DNA of 42,557 nt from an uncultured Lentisphaeria bacterium (GCA_903863035.1 CAIPAT010000017.1:1-42557); one strand, 5' to 3'; shown: positions 32,146 through 41,430, numbered from the stretch's first letter. Program-made: numbers and translations. The notes: generated by a model from the sequence alone, not told the origin.

Positions 32146-35100
32146 TTATTTTGACTCGTTTAAAGCTTTTTGCAGTTTCAATATCTGGTGTGCTATTTTT
32201 GTTCTCCACTGAAGCAGTTTTTCTGGATCATGACTCCACGAATAGGGATCCGTTACCAAAGCATTCGGGATTTGGAGATATTGGTTTGTTTCATCAATGA
32301 GCGTCTGAGATTTTGGAGATTTCTGGGCTTTTAGTTTTTCCAACAACCCACGCAGGATTACCATATATTCATAATCCTCCAGGCCATCACGCTTCATCTC
32401 CAATCTGAGAGAAGGCAATAACTGACAGAGTTCCGGTCCCGGCCATACCTGATTTATAATTCCGAATCCACCAATTGTTGGAGGCGCATGCAGAATCGGA
32501 TACTGCCCCCACTTCTTTTCAGCACCTTTCTTCAACAAATCAGGGTGGTGCTGAAAATTAGCGATTACGAACTGAAACAGTCCTTGGATGTCTAATTTCC
32601 AGCACATCAAAGGGACGATTCGTTTATCCAGTAGCGGAGTGTTGATGTACATATCCGGAGTGTAGCCCCGCAAATTACCTCCCACGCTGCCGCAAGTGTA
32701 AGTCCATACCTTTTCTCCGAATTTATTCCGCCGCTCAGGATAAACATCGATATCCATGTTAATGTCTCGGAGCACGGGGGCCCACCAATCGATCAACCCA
32801 ACCGCTTTCGGAATTTTTGATGGACCTGTGCCAAAGGACATAAGAGGCAATCCCGGGCAGTATTTACGGAAAAATTTATGCGTATGTATAAGCCATTCCT
32901 GACGATCACCGCTATTGGGTTCATCAACTTCCTCCACATATGCAACCTTATCCCAACCTTTTTCCTTGACATGTTTCCAGTATTGCTCCCAGAAGCTGAT
33001 AAAATCCGGGTTTTCATACACTTCAGACTGAGGGTATGGCTTGGCCGGATATGGCGACACTTTCCCTGTTTCACGGTCGGTAATTGCAAACCTTGAACAT
33101 GCACCAGAAAAATACCCTTGCAATGCGCTGCCGGCAAGATTTATGTTGATTGCGGTGGCTCCATAACGGATCGCCAAATCGAAGTAGGGATCAAGCTTAG
33201 AGAAGTCAACACCCAGGGAACCATCCTTTTCCCGAAAGAGTTTCATTTTCTTCGTGAATAACAGCCCATGGTCGTAAGCATAGATGGACAAACGGTATCC
33301 CTGAAAATCACGCAGAATCCGTTCATATTGAGCAATTGTTACTTCAGGAATATTATAGTACTTGCAAAGCGATTCCAAAATAAACCATGTTTCTGTCTGA
33401 AGGCTGGCTTTCCTGGGCAGCGCGAAATCCCATACTTCCAGTTCTACTGGCAGAGTTTCAGTCGTGGTTTTGCTTCGTACTGTTAAAGTTCCACGATATG
33501 TCCCTGCTGTTTGGTTTTCAGGAACTGTTACCCGAAGGAAAACAGGCTGCTGCTTTCCAGCCTTAACTTTGATGGGCCCGGTCGGCAAAAAAACATCCGG
33601 CCAGAACGCACGGAAGTCACCTGTGGCATTGGCTGGACGCGGACGTTCAATGTAGCCTACCTCGCCAATCCTCCATTGTTTTGCCGGCAGGACGGCTTCG
33701 CCCTTAGCAAGTTTCATATCGGATATCTCGACAGTTACATCAGAAAGATCCTGGTTCACTAATGGCACCAGAACAATTTGTGAGTTTTCCATCTCATTGC
33801 GGGCGGATTGAAGCCGCAGCGGTTGATTGATCGGGCCGGCAAACAAGTCCTCGCGGAACACTTGCTCGAAAGGAGTAGTCGCGCCGATGCAGAATACAGC
33901 CGCTTGGTATTGGGTCGCGAGTTCTTCTTTCCAGGCTTGTTGCTGCAACTGCCGTTCAAGTTTATCAACGGCATCGATTGACTGTACAGCTTTTTTCTGG
34001 AGATCAGCCCATAATTCCGCGGTTAATTTTTTCTCGTTACTAACATCAGCTTGTATCGTTTCCTTTTCCTTTTCAAGACTCTTCAAGACATTTCCGCCTT
34101 CCTGACGTACCGTGGAATCTTTCAATTGAGCAAATAGTTGCCGACAATGTCCAATCTTTTCGGTCAATTGTTTGAGAGATCCGCTCAAATCCACTACATT
34201 AAAAGCTGCTGACCAGACATTCAGAGGATACCGCACGTTGGGTGATTTTGTTTCCAATAACAAGCGATACTCTCCCCCTTGCGTGATTTTGTAGGGAATT
34301 CCCAATTTCAAAGTTGTCTCTTTATTCTGATAACGTTGCATGAAAATAGCCTTTGATTCCCAGCCATTCCCTGTTTTTTGAGCTAGAGAACAGGTGAACT
34401 CAATAGGATTTACATGAATATTTCCAACTTCCAACTGAAGTTCGCTGCTGCCTATGGAAAGCAAGCCCTGACTTCCGATCTTGACATCAATATCCCATGG
34501 TTGTGGCCTTGGGCCAAAAATCACAGGACGGAAACAGGAACGGTCAGCAAAACCGCCATTCCTGGATGGAGACCATTGAGTCCATTCATTCTTCCCAGTA
34601 GCGTTCCTTGCAAAATTCATCCACCATGTCGAGCCAATAGGCGGTGTTCCCTGCGGATTTCCATATTGAGGAAGTTCCATGAAGGGGATTTTAAATTCAG
34701 CAATCCACGCATCTGCCACTCTGGACGTTGCAACTGTCCAATGACCATCCCATAATTCAGGTTTGTCATCAATGGCATCCCAGCGAACCCCCAAAGTGGT
34801 GGCTGCCAAATGATATGCCAGCGATTTTTCACTATTTGCGAAAAAGAGTTCCACGCAGTCATCGCTGAATAGATTGGCATCCACAGCTTCCTGCGGCACA
34901 TTTGCCTTGACTGCTTCATTTGGAGGCTGAGAACATTTAAAGGCGATATATAGGTTTTGAGTGTCATAGCCCATACGGACTACTGTTCCTCTTTCGGGAA
35001 CTGCTCCAGTACCATATTTGCGGAATTCAGGAATTAACGCAGCGTCCGCCCATGCCGGATCGTCCATCTTGCCATTGATTGCCGGAGGGGTTTTCATGAA

Positions 35101-35268
35101 AGGAATTTCCAGCGGGTTGACAGAATCTGTATTTTTAGCACTTAAAGGAATAATGATGGTACATACTCCCAGTAACAACCCCACGCGCAATAAATGAATT
35201 AACTCTTTTGGGAAAACGTTCCGAAACAGCCTTGTTTTTAACTTCAAATTTAATGCATTAATTGTCAT
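32146..35268 (-). CDS. Large CBM9-like/DUF4091 glycoside-hydrolase-like protein
   Basis: 1040 residues. A membrane signal or anchor lies at about 27-46, preceded by a long basic n-region. A CBM9-like sugar-binding domain follows (about 52-255), with INGKMDDPAWADA, then a beta-rich segment (about 255-360) and a coiled coil (about 362-450). A beta domain (about 485-615, with TAGTYRGTLTVRS) and a TIM-barrel-like core follow, and the C-terminal DUF4091 domain (about 945-1020) shows RLEMKRDGLEDYEYMVIL. Candidate catalytic acids are Glu779/Glu780 and Glu783 in YVEEVDEP. It is probably a secreted or envelope-anchored polysaccharide hydrolase. DUF4091 proteins are poorly characterised, so the bond cleaved is unknown. 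The ribosome site is weak (AGAGATG). Confidence 0.82.
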   Translation of the reverse strand: MTINALNLKLKTRLFRNVFPKELIHLLRVGLLLGVCTIIIPLSAKNTDSVNPLEIPFMKTPPAINGKMDDPAWADAALIPEFRKYGTGAVPERGTVVRMGYDTQNLYIAFKCSQPPNEAVKANVPQEAVDANLFSDDCVELFFANSEKSLAYHLAATTLGVRWDAIDDKPELWDGHWTVATSRVADAWIAEFKIPFMELPQYGNPQGTPPIGSTWWMNFARNATGKNEWTQWSPSRNGGFADRSCFRPVIFGPRPQPWDIDVKIGSQGLLSIGSSELQLEVGNIHVNPIEFTCSLAQKTGNGWESKAIFMQRYQNKETTLKLGIPYKITQGGEYRLLLETKSPNVRYPLNVWSAAFNVVDLSGSLKQLTEKIGHCRQLFAQLKDSTVRQEGGNVLKSLEKEKETIQADVSNEKKLTAELWADLQKKAVQSIDAVDKLERQLQQQAWKEELATQYQAAVFCIGATTPFEQVFREDLFAGPINQPLRLQSARNEMENSQIVLVPLVNQDLSDVTVEISDMKLAKGEAVLPAKQWRIGEVGYIERPRPANATGDFRAFWPDVFLPTGPIKVKAGKQQPVFLRVTVPENQTAGTYRGTLTVRSKTTTETLPVELEVWDFALPRKASLQTETWFILESLCKYYNIPEVTIAQYERILRDFQGYRLSIYAYDHGLLFTKKMKLFREKDGSLGVDFSKLDPYFDLAIRYGATAININLAGSALQGYFSGACSRFAITDRETGKVSPYPAKPYPQSEVYENPDFISFWEQYWKHVKEKGWDKVAYVEEVDEPNSGDRQEWLIHTHKFFRKYCPGLPLMSFGTGPSKIPKAVGLIDWWAPVLRDINMDIDVYPERRNKFGEKVWTYTCGSVGGNLRGYTPDMYINTPLLDKRIVPLMCWKLDIQGLFQFVIANFQHHPDLLKKGAEKKWGQYPILHAPPTIGGFGIINQVWPGPELCQLLPSLRLEMKRDGLEDYEYMVILRGLLEKLKAQKSPKSQTLIDETNQYLQIPNALVTDPYSWSHDPEKLLQWRTKIAHQILKLQKALNESK

Positions 35269-35311
35269 AATAATTCATCTCTTTCATTAATAATTATTTG
35301 AATTTACTCAT

Positions 35312-37375
35312 TTATTTTTTAAATATAACGTCCATAACGATTAGCCCATAAGGCGGAACATGAAGCGGACTGTGATTGTGTCCGCTGACAATTAAATTAT
35401 CCATAATTTCTAACGGGGTATATGGGAATCCACTTATTTTCCTGACTTTGTCTGGTTTTGCGCTAAAACAATATTTTGGGGTAATGTAAGTAGGCTCGCA
35501 TGATATTAATGCAACCCTCAAAACTCCAGATGAATCTTCCAGCTCCATTATTCTTAAACCATCATCAGTATTCAGAGCTTTGCATGATTTAGAATTATTG
35601 TTTTTCTCCCAGGCGGTGAGGCAGCGCTGAATTAAAAAAACAGATTTATTCCAAAACTCATCCGGTATTGGCAAATAATCAACCAATTTATTATCAAATG
35701 AATGAGAAGGCTTGGAGAAAATATATTTACATTCAGCATTGCTATCTATAAACTCAGAAACTTCAACATTAAGGCCGCCATTAAGAATAACACATGCCAT
35801 TTTATAATTTTCATTAATCTTGCATAAAACAGCAGATGCTGTTTCTGGAGTATCGAGATGTAAGAAATTTCCGAGTAATATCACTGGACTGGATTTATGG
35901 GACAGTATTTTTTGTTTTATTGCTTCGTCCAACAGATCATAATTAGGAACAATTAAAGGCATGGCAATTTGACCGATATTTCCCTCCAGGCAAATGCTGG
36001 AAATTTGCACGTCATAATTCTCAACCAAATATGAGACCTGTTTAAAACCAGGCCAAGTCCCGTTAGCAGGATAATCATATCTTAACTTGTCTATTGCTGA
36101 ATCATCAAAGAACCATGTCAGACTACCTGTACGGATTGGATCAAATGAATATGCATTGTCCCATAGCTTATGCAAGTACCGCCATTCTTCAGGTTTAATT
36201 CCATCTCCAAGACATGCCATAAAGCCATCCGCACAGCGACTTAACGAAGAATCAGATGAATAATAATATTGATTTGCCAAGGTAAAGAACTCTCTCTCAA
36301 GCTTAGCCGGACTATGACGTAATAGATCATAACTCTCGACCACATCTTTGATCCCATGTAAAAAGATTACTTTCATTTCAGGGACAAAAGCTTTCAATTC
36401 AGCTAATGTAGCAGCTAGCTCAAAATGCCTTTCACCTCCGTGTATTAACGAAAAGTTTGCTGCAACAGTATCAACCGTAAGGTAATCCACACCGATTGCG
36501 GCAATTCTGCGATAGTCTATTCCGCTTTGGGCAATTGATTCAAATGCAGACCTTAGCCCTGCCGAATTTATCATTGTTTTCTTACCGTACATACGGAGAG
36601 CAGTAACAGTTTTTTGCCAAAATGACTCCCAGCGCAACATGTTAAAATTACACCATTCATGATTGAGATGATACCATATATAATTCATCCTTTTTTTCAG
36701 TTTTTCTACTAAATTGTTGGTGATTAATTCAATATCCGCCGGAAGTTTGGCTCCAAGATACTCTGCGAACTGGGCGATAAAAGCATCTGAACAGTCGCAA
36801 ATATCCAAGGGGCCAGCCGGGCCTAATCCATCCGAACCATGCCACCCGTCAAAACCATAGTCTTCCATAACCCGAATTAATTGCGCAACAAAAATATCCT
36901 CGTAATAAATATTATCTTTCAATCGGGCCAACGGATTAATGCCATCTGTTACACCCAGGTCTTCATAACCGATGAAAACTTCCGGATGGTTACTGGCCCA
37001 TTCCTTGTGAAATTTGTTCCTGTGATAAGCGAGAAAAACAGAAACAAAAACCTTAATTCCATGCAGTTGGAGATTTTTGATTAATGATCGCAATTGATAG
37101 TTTGTCCAATCCTGTCTGGAACGTTCTTCATTACCGGCGTGACCAAATCTGGTACAAATATCGGGAAAGAGAACTCTTTCATTATCAAGTGCTTCATGCA
37201 ACATAATAAAATCGGATGCTGAAGTCAAAAGCGATACTCCATATGGCATAAACCCTAATCCCTCAAGATACAAACCAACCCCCTGATCAGCTTTTGTATT
37301 GTCAAAAGCCAGTAATTCCGTCCATATCCAGGATTCATATTTGTTAAGATTCAACTTCTCTTTAATTTCTGTCAT
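35312..37375 (-). CDS. TIM-barrel-like glycoside-hydrolase-related protein
   Basis: 687 residues with no recognised signal peptide, so apparently cytoplasmic. The first ~350 residues look like a glycosidase barrel: YGVSLLTSASDFI, LRSLIKNLQLHGIKVFVSVFL, then MEDYGFDGWHGSDGLGP (about 171-187) with a possible catalytic Asp, KKTMINSAG, and GVDYLTVDTVA. The remainder appears to hold an amidotransferase-like trimerisation segment and a final beta domain. I cannot match it to a named family; GH66- or GH42-like relatives are possible. AAGG is 7 bases before the ATG. It is sandwiched between the pseudopilin and DUF4091 genes in one transcript, and its DNA is noticeably AT-richer than that of ligA or the ABC operon. 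Confidence 0.7.
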   Translation of the reverse strand: MTEIKEKLNLNKYESWIWTELLAFDNTKADQGVGLYLEGLGFMPYGVSLLTSASDFIMLHEALDNERVLFPDICTRFGHAGNEERSRQDWTNYQLRSLIKNLQLHGIKVFVSVFLAYHRNKFHKEWASNHPEVFIGYEDLGVTDGINPLARLKDNIYYEDIFVAQLIRVMEDYGFDGWHGSDGLGPAGPLDICDCSDAFIAQFAEYLGAKLPADIELITNNLVEKLKKRMNYIWYHLNHEWCNFNMLRWESFWQKTVTALRMYGKKTMINSAGLRSAFESIAQSGIDYRRIAAIGVDYLTVDTVAANFSLIHGGERHFELAATLAELKAFVPEMKVIFLHGIKDVVESYDLLRHSPAKLEREFFTLANQYYYSSDSSLSRCADGFMACLGDGIKPEEWRYLHKLWDNAYSFDPIRTGSLTWFFDDSAIDKLRYDYPANGTWPGFKQVSYLVENYDVQISSICLEGNIGQIAMPLIVPNYDLLDEAIKQKILSHKSSPVILLGNFLHLDTPETASAVLCKINENYKMACVILNGGLNVEVSEFIDSNAECKYIFSKPSHSFDNKLVDYLPIPDEFWNKSVFLIQRCLTAWEKNNNSKSCKALNTDDGLRIMELEDSSGVLRVALISCEPTYITPKYCFSAKPDKVRKISGFPYTPLEIMDNLIVSGHNHSPLHVPPYGLIVMDVIFKK

Positions 37376-37410
37376 TGTTGCGCCTTTTTCTTATTTTTCG
37401 TTAAAAACTA

Positions 37411-38133
37411 TTATTCAAATAACTTTGCTGGTGTCTTATTCGGATCACCTGGCATCATGGCCGCATTTCCACCAACATAAAGCACATTAACTGTATGATT
37501 GGGGTGCATTATATAACTTGGGGACATAAATTCATATGTAAGTATTCCCCTTGGATCAGCTTTTTTAGTCCCAATCTTGCTTGGATATTTGCTATTCGAC
37601 GAGGATACATATTTAAACCCCCCCATATAATTAAATGTTTGATAATATGCATTATAAGAGTTTGGCGAAGAAGATCCAGAAATAGGAATAAATTTACTTC
37701 CAATATCATTACATATAATAACAGAGCTAGTTTTTTGCCCATTATCAAGTTTGAGATTCGGTTTTAGGTATCCGTTATACATCAACAAGCCCACGCCTGC
37801 AATATACTGGATTAGCGATGGATTATTAAGGTATGCGTAACCGAAACAATGAGCATTAAGCGCATGGTTATATTGTGTGGTAGTAAAGGGATCCAAAGTA
37901 GTATCAGCAGGGTTTGCTAAAGGAAACCAGCCATTATTATCATTGTCATATTCAAACACAGCAGTACCTATTTGTTTGAAATTACTAACACAATTAATTT
38001 GCCTCGCCTTTGCTCTGGCGTTACTTAGCGCCGGTAGCAGCAGTGAGGCCAAAATAGCGATGATAGCGATCACCACGAGGAGTTCTATGAGTGTAAAAAT
38101 AAACATGTTACAACTTTTTTTGACTTTTCTCAT
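37411..38133 (-). CDS. Type II secretion pseudopilin-like (prepilin N-terminal) protein
   Basis: 240 residues. Prepilin-type N-terminus [12 protein letters not shown] then [24 protein letters not shown], with the conserved Glu five residues after the cleavage point. The residue before the cleavage site is Ile rather than the usual Gly, a variation also known in DUF1559-like proteins of the PVC group. The C-terminal globular part includes [26 protein letters not shown], close to the H-x9-DG-type ending of these proteins. An AAGGGGG ribosome site lies about 9 bases before the ATG. It is the first gene of a cluster with hydrolases, a typical place for such proteins in Lentisphaerota and Planctomycetota, where they may help display or export the hydrolases. 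Confidence 0.88.
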   Translation of the reverse strand: MRKVKKSCNMFIFTLIELLVVIAIIAILASLLLPALSNARAKARQINCVSNFKQIGTAVFEYDNDNNGWFPLANPADTTLDPFTTTQYNHALNAHCFGYAYLNNPSLIQYIAGVGLLMYNGYLKPNLKLDNGQKTSSVIICNDIGSKFIPISGSSSPNSYNAYYQTFNYMGGFKYVSSSNSKYPSKIGTKKADPRGILTYEFMSPSYIMHPNHTVNVLYVGGNAAMMPGDPNKTPAKLFE

Positions 38134-38221
38134 GATTCTTATCCCCCTTTTGTTTTAATGTAGTTGCTTAAAAACACTATTAAATTACTTTCATGCACTT
38201 TGCACGATAATAAGAATAACA

Positions 38222-38235
38222 GATTCCTTCTGGAA
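38222..38235. promoter_or_regulatory. Inverted repeat ATTCC-AGAA-GGAAT upstream of the pseudopilin
   Basis: The minus strand reads ATTCCAGAAGGAAT, a 5-bp inverted repeat with a 4-base spacer, about 90 bases before the pseudopilin ATG and just downstream of the 21-bp-spaced direct repeats. It could be part of a regulatory region. Confidence 0.35.
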
Positions 38236-38243
38236 TATCTACT

Positions 38244-38275
38244 CGTTTCCTGCTATTAATTTAACGTTTCCTGCT
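38244..38275 (-). promoter_or_regulatory. Two 11-bp direct repeats 21 bp apart, activator site
   Basis: AGCAGGAAACG occurs on the minus strand at 38275-38265 and 38254-38244, identical in all 11 bases and exactly 21 bases apart (two helical turns). Direct half-sites at 21 bp are the hallmark of AraC/XylR-family activators. The pair lies 111-142 bases upstream of the pseudopilin start, so it could activate the whole cluster. The regulator itself is not in the window. Confidence 0.6.
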
Positions 38276-38285
38276 TTTTTCGTGT

Positions 38286-38654
38286 TTATTCACTATAACC
38301 GATGCAACCATAATAGGCCATATTATTTTGAGTAGTATCCAGGCGGCCGAACTGAGCCACGATATTTATACTTGACCGGATGCGCAATGCGTACTGGGTC
38401 AACGGCGGAATTTCAAGTCCGCCGAGGTCGCCAGGATGATCCAGCCGCAATGCAATGATGCGTTCCGCGCCGACCTTCACCGGAATTGCCTTTGCTGGAC
38501 TGCGGTCAGAGAAATAAACATCTATCAGCACGTCTGCTTCGGTTGCCGAGGTGTTGAAAAGCATCAACGCCTCATGTGCCTCCATTGCTCCTTCTGAACT
38601 TTTTTCCGGCAGATAGCCGTCCGGGAAATACCATGCTTTTGCGCCGCCATTCAT
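38286..38654 (-). CDS. ASRT-family (sensory rhodopsin transducer-like) protein
   Basis: 122 residues matching the Anabaena sensory rhodopsin transducer family (PF07100). Visible conserved segments are WYFPDGYLP (8-16), EGAMEAHEALMLFNT (21-35), VYFSDRSP (46-53), RIIALRLD (64-71) and VAQFGRLDT (98-106). Members form small beta-rich tetramers; computational work has proposed that they bind small molecules such as sugars, and the opsin link is restricted to a few cyanobacteria. No rhodopsin gene is nearby. The start is 3 bases after the M24-like gene's stop, so it is the last gene of the carbohydrate operon and probably senses or binds its substrate. Confidence 0.88.
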   Translation of the reverse strand: MNGGAKAWYFPDGYLPEKSSEGAMEAHEALMLFNTSATEADVLIDVYFSDRSPAKAIPVKVGAERIIALRLDHPGDLGGLEIPPLTQYALRIRSSINIVAQFGRLDTTQNNMAYYGCIGYSE

Positions 38655-38657
38655 AGA

Positions 38658-39824
38658 TTATATTCCTTTTGCTACAAGTTCACGAATAAATGGAGTCAAC
38701 GACTCCGGCCCGTTTGTGGTGATTACAAAGCCTTCTTCAATCCGATTCGAACCGTCGGGATGGTCGAACAGACTGATATCCGAATTTACGCACATGCCGG
38801 TTTTCAACGGATAAACGGCATTTTCATCGGGATACGGCGACTCCGCTTCCGCCAGGCCGATGCCGTGCATTGGCGGATAAACATCATATTCCGAAAGCTG
38901 ATGTTTTTGAAATACAGCTTTCACCGCCTTAACCATTTCCCCGGCAATCACGCCATCGCGGAGAAATTTCTGTTGCACTTCTGCCGCTTCAAACAGCGCA
39001 TTCAGAAACCGTTTTTGTCCATCGGTTGCCTTGCCCGCGACAAACGGGTATTCCACCGTTGCCACATACCCCTGATACTGTACGGCCATTGCGGCCATTA
39101 CCATCTCGCCGTCTTCAATAACTTTTCCGGCGGCCCGCCCGATGATCGTCGCGGCGCGTTTGCCGCTGCCGAATACGGTAAAGTTGATATCTTCAGCTCC
39201 AGCCATCCTGGCCGCGCCTTCCGCCGCGCCTGCCGCCATGTTTTCCGTATTGCCCGGGGTGGCGATTTCAAGCAGTTTCCGGTATCCGATGCAAGCTTGT
39301 CTTCCGGCTTCGCGCAGGCAGGCGATTTCAGCCGGAGTCTTGATGATTCTCAGTTCATTGATAATATCTGCGGCATTGATGATTTCCAGCCCGGGCACCG
39401 CATTTTTGATTCTTTCCATAATCGGCCCGGGAATGTCCCATAATCCGACGATTCCCAGTTTTACACCGCCGTGCAGCACTTCACCCAGAATTTCGCGGAA
39501 AGAGGAAAATTTTGCGAGCGGATAGTCAATATCCTCCGGCACCGACACGCAGGCGAATTCCTTAACGTTGCGCACATCATCCCAAATGGACATTTCTTTA
39601 GCATAAAACTGCCCTTCCGGAGCTCCCGCGAGTACAGGTTGACCATTACGCGGAATAAAGCAGGCGGCGCGTTCGAAAATCGGCCAGAAATTTGAAACAT
39701 AACGCAGATTTTCCTTGCGGTATTCGTCGCCGTAAACCATCACGGCGTCCAGTCCGCGCTTAATTGCAGCCGTCTGGATACGTTCAATCCGTTGAACAAA
39801 TTCATTTTTATCAATCTTAATCAT
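38658..39824 (-). CDS. Creatinase/M24-fold protein lacking metal ligands
   Basis: 388 residues with an N-terminal creatinase domain (about 8-155) and a pita-bread M24 domain (about 165-385). The M24 metal ligands are Asp, Asp, His, Glu and Glu. Here the region usually reading D-x-G-x4-GY-x-x-D is MAVQYQGYVAT (246-256), with no Asp at either position. His320 (PPMHGIGL) is kept, the fourth ligand appears to be Asp349, and Glu363 is kept. Loss of the two Asp suggests a metal-independent creatinase-like enzyme or a catalytically changed hydrolase, not an aminopeptidase. AAGGA is about 11 bases before the ATG. It sits between the isomerase and ASRT genes. Confidence 0.85.
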   Translation of the reverse strand: MIKIDKNEFVQRIERIQTAAIKRGLDAVMVYGDEYRKENLRYVSNFWPIFERAACFIPRNGQPVLAGAPEGQFYAKEMSIWDDVRNVKEFACVSVPEDIDYPLAKFSSFREILGEVLHGGVKLGIVGLWDIPGPIMERIKNAVPGLEIINAADIINELRIIKTPAEIACLREAGRQACIGYRKLLEIATPGNTENMAAGAAEGAARMAGAEDINFTVFGSGKRAATIIGRAAGKVIEDGEMVMAAMAVQYQGYVATVEYPFVAGKATDGQKRFLNALFEAAEVQQKFLRDGVIAGEMVKAVKAVFQKHQLSEYDVYPPMHGIGLAEAESPYPDENAVYPLKTGMCVNSDISLFDHPDGSNRIEEGFVITTNGPESLTPFIRELVAKGI

Positions 39825-39879
39825 TGTGGTATGATTCCTTAATATCTTAATTTTAAATTGACTTTACTCGTTTTTCAAA

Positions 39880-39911
39880 CTTTCAACTTTTCTCGCTTTC
39901 AACTTTTCTCG
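39880..39911 (-). repeat. 16-bp tandem repeat between isomerase and M24 genes
   Basis: CTTTCAACTTTTCTCG occurs twice in tandem (39880-39895, 39896-39911) in the 96-base gap between the two genes. It is again a word-like intergenic repeat, comparable to those in the first 432 bases of the window. Confidence 0.8.
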
Positions 39912-39920
39912 CTCAAGGAT

Positions 39921-41411
39921 TTACTTTATTATGAATTTTTCGATTTGCATCATGTCGGCAACTTTTTCAAGTTCGCCGACAATGTGACCGTGAACCACAA
40001 TCAAGTGGTGCGCGGCCCCTTTTTTCAGCACCTGGCGGATATAGTCTTCGACAGGGGATTCAACTTTCACCATGGCGTGAATTTCATCGCACGGCAGGCA
40101 GGGGAATTCGATGGATTCGCCTTCTGAAATCAGCATGCGCCAACTTTCGCCGACATTCAAGAAATGTCCCATCGTCACCGGGCCGGGTTTCATGATCATT
40201 TCATAATTAAGCCCGCTGCCCTTGAACCCCCATTCCTCCGGCGAACAGCTCAGTGTCACCAGATTATCGCCGCCGGCCATTTCGGGAGAACCAATTCCAT
40301 GCCCCAGCAGGAACAGCGCGTTATGTTTACGGTCAAACTGCCCCCACTCCGCCTGAAACGGGATATTACCGGTAAAGTCATACATTAACTGCATCATCAC
40401 CAGACCGGCGATATCGCCTTCACAAGCCACCATGGTGCGGTTGTTTTCCAGCATCATGGACGCACCTATCCGCGCCGGAGCGCCGGTCATTTTTTCAATA
40501 TAATGCTGTCCCAGGAAACATAGTCCGTCCAGGCTGAATTTGCTTTTAAGTTTCTCCATGGCCAGACCGATCCGGCAGGAGCGTTTTACATCCTCGATGT
40601 CTATTTTTTTGCTGCGAAAACGTTTGAATAGTTTTTCTGATACACTATCCAGTTCATCTTTGCCGACCTTGTTCCACAATTCAATAAGATGTTCAGCCTG
40701 AATGGTCATTACCTCCGGTCCGAGAAATCCCTTGACTTTAGCGGTATCAAATTCCAGGTCATACATTCCCCGGAACACATGGCCGACCAAACCGTAAGTA
40801 CATTGTTTAAGCTGCCGCAATGCAGCATAAGCCTGTACTATTCTCCTGATTTCACGATAAATTGCCGGATCGCTGATCTCTCCGGAAACCACTTCATATT
40901 CCCGCTTCATTTTACGAAAAGACCCGGTTAGCTGTGAAACTCCGATCAATGCACTGTTGCGCATAGTCGCCATATAGTTGTCGGTCGGACAGAGATCAAA
41001 GCCGGTTTGAGTATTAACCAGAATGATTTTAGGATTAACGCCTGCACGGTTCAGCGCGTGGATGGTGATAAAATCAGGAATGTATGTACCTTCAAAAACA
41101 ATGACGACTTCGACTCCGGCAGCGGCAAGTTCTGAACCTGCCGTTTCAGCGCGGTCAAGAGTATCCACCATGCCGGGATAGATCAGTTCTATTCCCGGTA
41201 AAGCATTTTTCAGCCGCTCGTGCACGCCGTCCAAATCCTTCCTGACGATTTCCTGCAATTTAGGATACATTCGCCAGTACTCAAAGTATCCTAAACCAAG
41301 CAAACCGACTTTCAGTTTCCAAGTGTCGCTGTTTTTACTCAAGACATCGCCGAACGCACCGCATTCAGCGGCGTCGAATGAAGTTATTTTGTTGTTTTTT
41401 GTTTTATTCAT
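39921..41411 (-). CDS. L-fucose/L-arabinose isomerase-like protein
   Basis: 496 residues of the fucose/arabinose isomerase-like fold. N-terminal domain segments are VGLLGLGYFEYWRMYPKL and VVIVFEGTYIPDF. Candidate metal and substrate residues lie at EGDIAG, AEWGQFD and HGIG, and the C-terminal domain ends in HHLIVVHGH. The family interconverts aldoses and ketoses in the cytoplasm; some members act on other sugars. AAGGA lies 6 bases before the ATG. It follows the deacetylase by 19 bases in the operon, and fits a pathway that first removes an acetyl group and then isomerises the sugar. The exact sugar is unknown. Confidence 0.87.
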   Translation of the reverse strand: MNKTKNNKITSFDAAECGAFGDVLSKNSDTWKLKVGLLGLGYFEYWRMYPKLQEIVRKDLDGVHERLKNALPGIELIYPGMVDTLDRAETAGSELAAAGVEVVIVFEGTYIPDFITIHALNRAGVNPKIILVNTQTGFDLCPTDNYMATMRNSALIGVSQLTGSFRKMKREYEVVSGEISDPAIYREIRRIVQAYAALRQLKQCTYGLVGHVFRGMYDLEFDTAKVKGFLGPEVMTIQAEHLIELWNKVGKDELDSVSEKLFKRFRSKKIDIEDVKRSCRIGLAMEKLKSKFSLDGLCFLGQHYIEKMTGAPARIGASMMLENNRTMVACEGDIAGLVMMQLMYDFTGNIPFQAEWGQFDRKHNALFLLGHGIGSPEMAGGDNLVTLSCSPEEWGFKGSGLNYEMIMKPGPVTMGHFLNVGESWRMLISEGESIEFPCLPCDEIHAMVKVESPVEDYIRQVLKKGAAHHLIVVHGHIVGELEKVADMMQIEKFIIK

Positions 41412-41430
41412 GATAAATCCTTAATCTATG

